Positions 60,827-64,000 of a DNA stretch of 64,000 nt are shown here, in pieces. The translations under genes and the position numbers were made by a program. The notes beneath the pieces are model-generated. The model was not told the origin of the DNA. It saw nothing but the letters and a program-made list of their open reading frames with translations, and made no database searches. The number at the start of each line of letters is the position of its first letter. The stretch's first letter is position 1. Source of the DNA: Tetmemena sp. SeJ-2015 (lineage: Eukaryota > Ciliophora > Spirotrichea > Sporadotrichida > Oxytrichidae); NCBI GenBank assembly GCA_027382625.1, contig JAJKFJ010021059.1:35390-99389 (forward strand), in the 5' to 3' direction.

Positions 60827-63800
60827 TCACTTCGCACCTTTCGAAGTAGCCCTTGTGGTCCTTCTGAGGAGATTACTTGAATTGCCGATTTCGATTCTGA
60901 CGAGGTCACTCAAGGCTGGAGTCCCAGGCTTTAGTCTGAGAGCCTGAGGTAATTATTTTTCATCTGATGGTCTGGGTTAGAGTAAGGTGCCACTCTTTCT
61001 CTGAGGAGTTCTCCTTCCCGCCACCTGACAATCTTTCTTCAAAATAGAAGCTTTGCCATAATTTTCGTCAATCCTCTCATCCTCCGATTCTGAGCTCTCT
61101 CTCGCCCTAGAGCCAGGGTGTCTCCGAGAGTGGCGCACAAACCGCCGCATCTGTGGTGAAGAGGAAGGTCTCGCCACTTCTTTGCTGATCTCCAAAGGTT
61201 GAGACTCTAGGTTCATTTCATTCGGCACAGACTCTTCCATCTTCATACTTTTGCCAATAGAAGCCGAGCTAAGCTCTGCGCCTGATATTTAATTGCTCGA
61301 TATTGTGGAAGGCGCAATAAGCCCCTAAGAGACCTCTTCAGGGCCTTGAGAGCTCTAACAATGAGACGAGGGCCCTAGACTTTCGACGCTTTTTTGGGAT
61401 AGGGTGAGGCTTACCTCCTCTTCACTTTGCTTCTATAATAGAGACGACAGCTTAGCAAACCTAAGATGATTCTCATTCTCTATGAACTCTTGTTTGCAAG
61501 AGATAGCCTGCTCTACTGTGTCTTGAGAATCACTCTGCCAGATGAGGTGCCGCCACTGACCTCTATTCTCGAGACGTCCAACTCGGCCGATCACCTGCTC
61601 CGTAGATCATTTGCTAAATACATCTGCAATTATCAAATACACTCCTCCATTAGTCTCGATCTCTCGAGAGGACGGCAAATCTGTGCCTCGACCTTGCATC
61701 TCTGACAGCAGGAAGGCTCCATAACGCTTGCTGACGTTAGGCGCATTGAATTTTTCCTCGAGATAAGCGTCAGCTCTCGAGCCCTTGACTGTCTTCATAC
61801 TGAAAAACTAAATTTCCTTGAACTTCTTGAAGTAGGTCTCGATCATTGAGTATGAAGGGCCTGCCACTATGAGCAGTGGAGTCAGAAGGGTTTGCTTTAG
61901 TGCCAGCTCATAGAGGAACTTGCAAAACTGTGCCTAGCTAGAGGAGAACAACACATCCTGGAGATGCACCTTCTTATCTGCTTTTATCTGGCTGATGCTT
62001 GGGAATCTTACTTCCGTAGTTTCAAAGGCCAGGCTCAAGCAAACTTCCTCTTTCTAAGAGAGGGTAGATCCTGTGAGCGCGATCACTCTCCTGGCTCTCC
62101 TCAGGCTTTGGATAATCATATCCATTTGCGGCGGCGAAGAGTCAAAGATAATCCAATCGTACTCATCAACAATTACTGTCGAGCTGCTTACAAAATCCTA
62201 AAAGTCTGGGTCTTCTAATTAACTCTCAAAGTACTTTTAAGTCATATAGTAAACTCCTTTCTTTTTCTCATAATTGTTTAAGTTTGAGTAAAGATTGCAT
62301 CCAGTTAGAAGCTTCTAAAATCTCTTCTCATCTCTGAGAATGAGGTAATCATTCTTCCCTAGAACTATGGAACTGCATTTATTCTCTAGGGTGGAGGTGA
62401 TTGCGATCGAGGATGCCAGCAAGGTTTTTCCATTCCCTATTCCGAAGTTCAGGAAAAAGTATCGATCCTTCTACGAATTAACAAAGTTAAGGCAGAGCTT
62501 TTGCAGTCCCAGGTACTTAAAGCCGAGAAGGCTCTCGAGCCTTGTCATGCAATCACTCTTATTCGCCATGTTTTCGGATATATCATTGCAATAGGACTAA
62601 ACGCTCTAGCAGTTTTTGTTGAGCTTCTTCAGCTTGCAGACCATCTTATAAAATTGTTGGTGAGAGAAGTCGTCTTAAGCTTTCGGGTTCTTTAGAATTT
62701 GCTTGATGGAACCCAAGTTCCCATTGATTAGATCAGCTATGAGATCAGGCCGATTCTTTATCCCTTTCTCTAGCTGAATAGCCACCACCTTGTTGATGAC
62801 CTCTACTATGGCTTGGACTTTGCCAACCCAAGCTGGATTTCTTTCTTTGAGCTCAACTGAAATTTAAGCTACTAGTAGGGCGAAGTCAGACTGATCGAGG
62901 AAATCCCACTTTGAGATGAAGATCCCTTTGATAAGATCAATCATCTAATCTAGCTCCTCGTATGTTTTGGCTTAGCAAAGTGCGCATATTTAGACGAAGT
63001 CACCCACGACTTCCACTGGAATTTATCTGATCAATCTTAGCCCAGACTCTTGCTTTAGAATCTATATAAATGACTTTGTTAGGCAGAGCAGTGTATTCGG
63101 CAGCAGTCTGATCACCTAGGCATCAATTTTGTAAGAAGTAAACGTCCCCGCCATCAAGGGCACTATTCCTATGTTCTTACTGTCCAGAAGGACTAACTCC
63201 TCCTAAAGCTACGAGAAGTGCTCGAGCTCGTTGATAAAAACGTAATTGGCAAGCCCCAAAGTTTGCTCCGAGTTTGGTCTGTGAGCCAGCAGAGTCATAG
63301 AGTTTCGTAGCAGCTCCGAGTCTATATTTATGATCTCATTTCGGTAGTAGAGCAACGATTGTACGAAGAGGCGAGTTTTTATTTGAAGTTCTTGCTTAAG
63401 ACTGAGATTAAGCTCGTGTACGAGGCTGAACATTCCATCGTAAAAGTTAGAGTTGCACGTAGTCTTTAAGTTGATGAGAAACTCAAGCAAGCTCTGGCTG
63501 TTTCGCAGGCAGATCTTTTCAAGAAAGACATATCCTCCTGGGGTTTGAGTAGCATGTACTCTCGGAGGTACTTAGAGGTAATCTCTGACTAGATCTTCGC
63601 ACCATAGTTGGCCTGGGGAGTAGAGGCAGCTTGTCCTTGCATGGAAGAAGTAGGCTATCTTTAAATAGAGGGAAGAGGCTCAATCATCCCCGAGTAGTTC
63701 ATGCTTATGATCTAAGCCGAAGACAGGTCTTTGATTGAGACCTCTTTGAGAGATTTGGTGCCTCTTTTTTGGGCCTGTTCAAGACATATTTGCTGAGGAA

Positions 63801-64000
63801 TCGAGGGAGGTCCTTAGAGTTTTTGAGGGGCTTGAACTCTTCGAGACGAAGGATCTTCTGTAAGTCGTAGTTGTGCGCGGGCAGGATCAACTTTGCCTTG
63901 TCTATTAGGTCAGGATGCTCTGCACCCTCGTAGAGAGAGGGTCTTCCCCTCTTCTTGAGAGAGATCTCCTCAAGGTCTGGAATTTCGAATTCAGGATTGA
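60827..64000 (-). CDS. SecA-type DEAD helicase/ATPase (partial at 5' side), with two -1 frame changes
   Basis: Runs off the right edge. After about 600 residues of helical sequence (SLLEFLINLKTTCNSNFYDG, LVHELNLSLKQELQIKTRLF) the ATPase core has Walker A (NFGIGNGKTLLASS), an SecA-like DExD box (VIVDEYDWIIFDSS), motif III-like ALTGSTLS, and the C-terminal RecA lobe with SEMQGRGTDLP and TEQVIGRVGRLENRGQW. These match the SecA signatures (AGRGTDI, GRSGRQGD) better than other DEAD families. The C-terminal 200 residues are Ser/Glu/Arg-rich and end TSKGAK-UGA. The coding frame changes by -1 at 63513-63520 (GAAAAGAT) and at 63765-63770 (A6). No signal or plastid context is seen, so protein export is unlikely; a DNA- or RNA-remodelling role in the element is inferred. 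Confidence 0.8.

Larger units (their letters stand above)
57544..64000. mobile_element. Large transposon-like block: DD34E transposase + SecA-like helicase + two unknown ORFs (truncated by window)
   Basis: Four ORFs in alternating orientation, tightly packed: + 57544-58160, - 59693-58054 (DD34E transposase), + 59875-60692 (coiled coil), - 64000-60827 (SecA-type helicase). GC content is visibly higher than in the flanking DNA. Spacers are 100-200 bp, and the first two ORFs overlap tail to tail. Tc1/mariner-class DD34E transposases are encoded by ciliate germline elements such as TBE and Tec. A SecA-like helicase partner is not something I know from those. No UGA-containing IES had to be invoked in the element; instead, frame breaks sit at A-tracts. 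The right end lies beyond 64000. Confidence 0.7.

Noticed and set aside
60827..64000. SecA of a plastid protein-export system
   Set aside because: The ATPase motifs are SecA-like, but the flanking domains are not those of SecA, there is no targeting sequence in view, and it lies next to a transposase.

Overview
The window reads as germline (micronuclear) DNA of a hypotrich-type ciliate. Genes stay open only if UAA and UAG encode Gln and UGA is the sole stop. Many genes are cut by short AT-rich segments bounded by a direct repeat of 2-8 bp. Removing the segment plus one repeat copy restores reading frame and conserved protein motifs, as expected for internal eliminated sequences (IESs) and pointers between macronuclear-destined segments (MDSs). 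True GT-AG introns are also present. The species cannot be told from the sequence.

Layout. 1-9.5 kb: end of an unknown gene (+), a Q/N-rich coiled-coil gene (-), a BRM/SNF2-type SWI/SNF ATPase (-), a small unknown gene (-) and a DNAJC9-like J-protein (-). 9.6-18.3 kb: a scrambled V-ATPase subunit B gene. Its first 181 codons lie on +, the rest on -, and a complete RING-CH/FHA gene lies between the halves. 18.3-23.8 kb: a secreted metallophosphatase (-), a small unknown gene (-) and a scrambled CLC chloride channel whose last MDS is inverted. 23.9-36 kb: two low-complexity/coiled-coil genes, a DIS3L2-like exoribonuclease and an RGG protein (all -). 36-39.2 kb: a scrambled ePHD/PHD gene with an inverted last MDS, then a conserved unknown (+). 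39.3-45.4 kb: a Q/N-rich gene (+), an STPG-repeat gene (-), malate dehydrogenase (-) and a coiled-coil gene (-). 45.5-53.8 kb: a GC-rich island, a 2.3 kb AT-rich desert and a coiled-coil gene (-) holding another GC-rich island and a 651 bp near-perfect palindrome. 54.6-57.2 kb: an MT-A70 methyltransferase (-) and a fragmentary gene (+).

57.5-64 kb is a compact, more GC-rich block that looks like a large transposon cut by the window edge. It holds an unknown ORF (+), a DD34E (Tc1/mariner-IS630 class) transposase (-), a coiled-coil ORF with two 31-nt introns (+) and a SecA-type DEAD helicase ORF (-). The two minus-strand ORFs change frame by -1 at poly-A tracts at three places.

The strongest observations are three independent scrambled genes, each with its 3' part inverted and joined by a pointer of 7-11 bp; micro-IESs of 20-60 bp that account for in-frame UGA codons; and the SecA-helicase/DD34E-transposase element.
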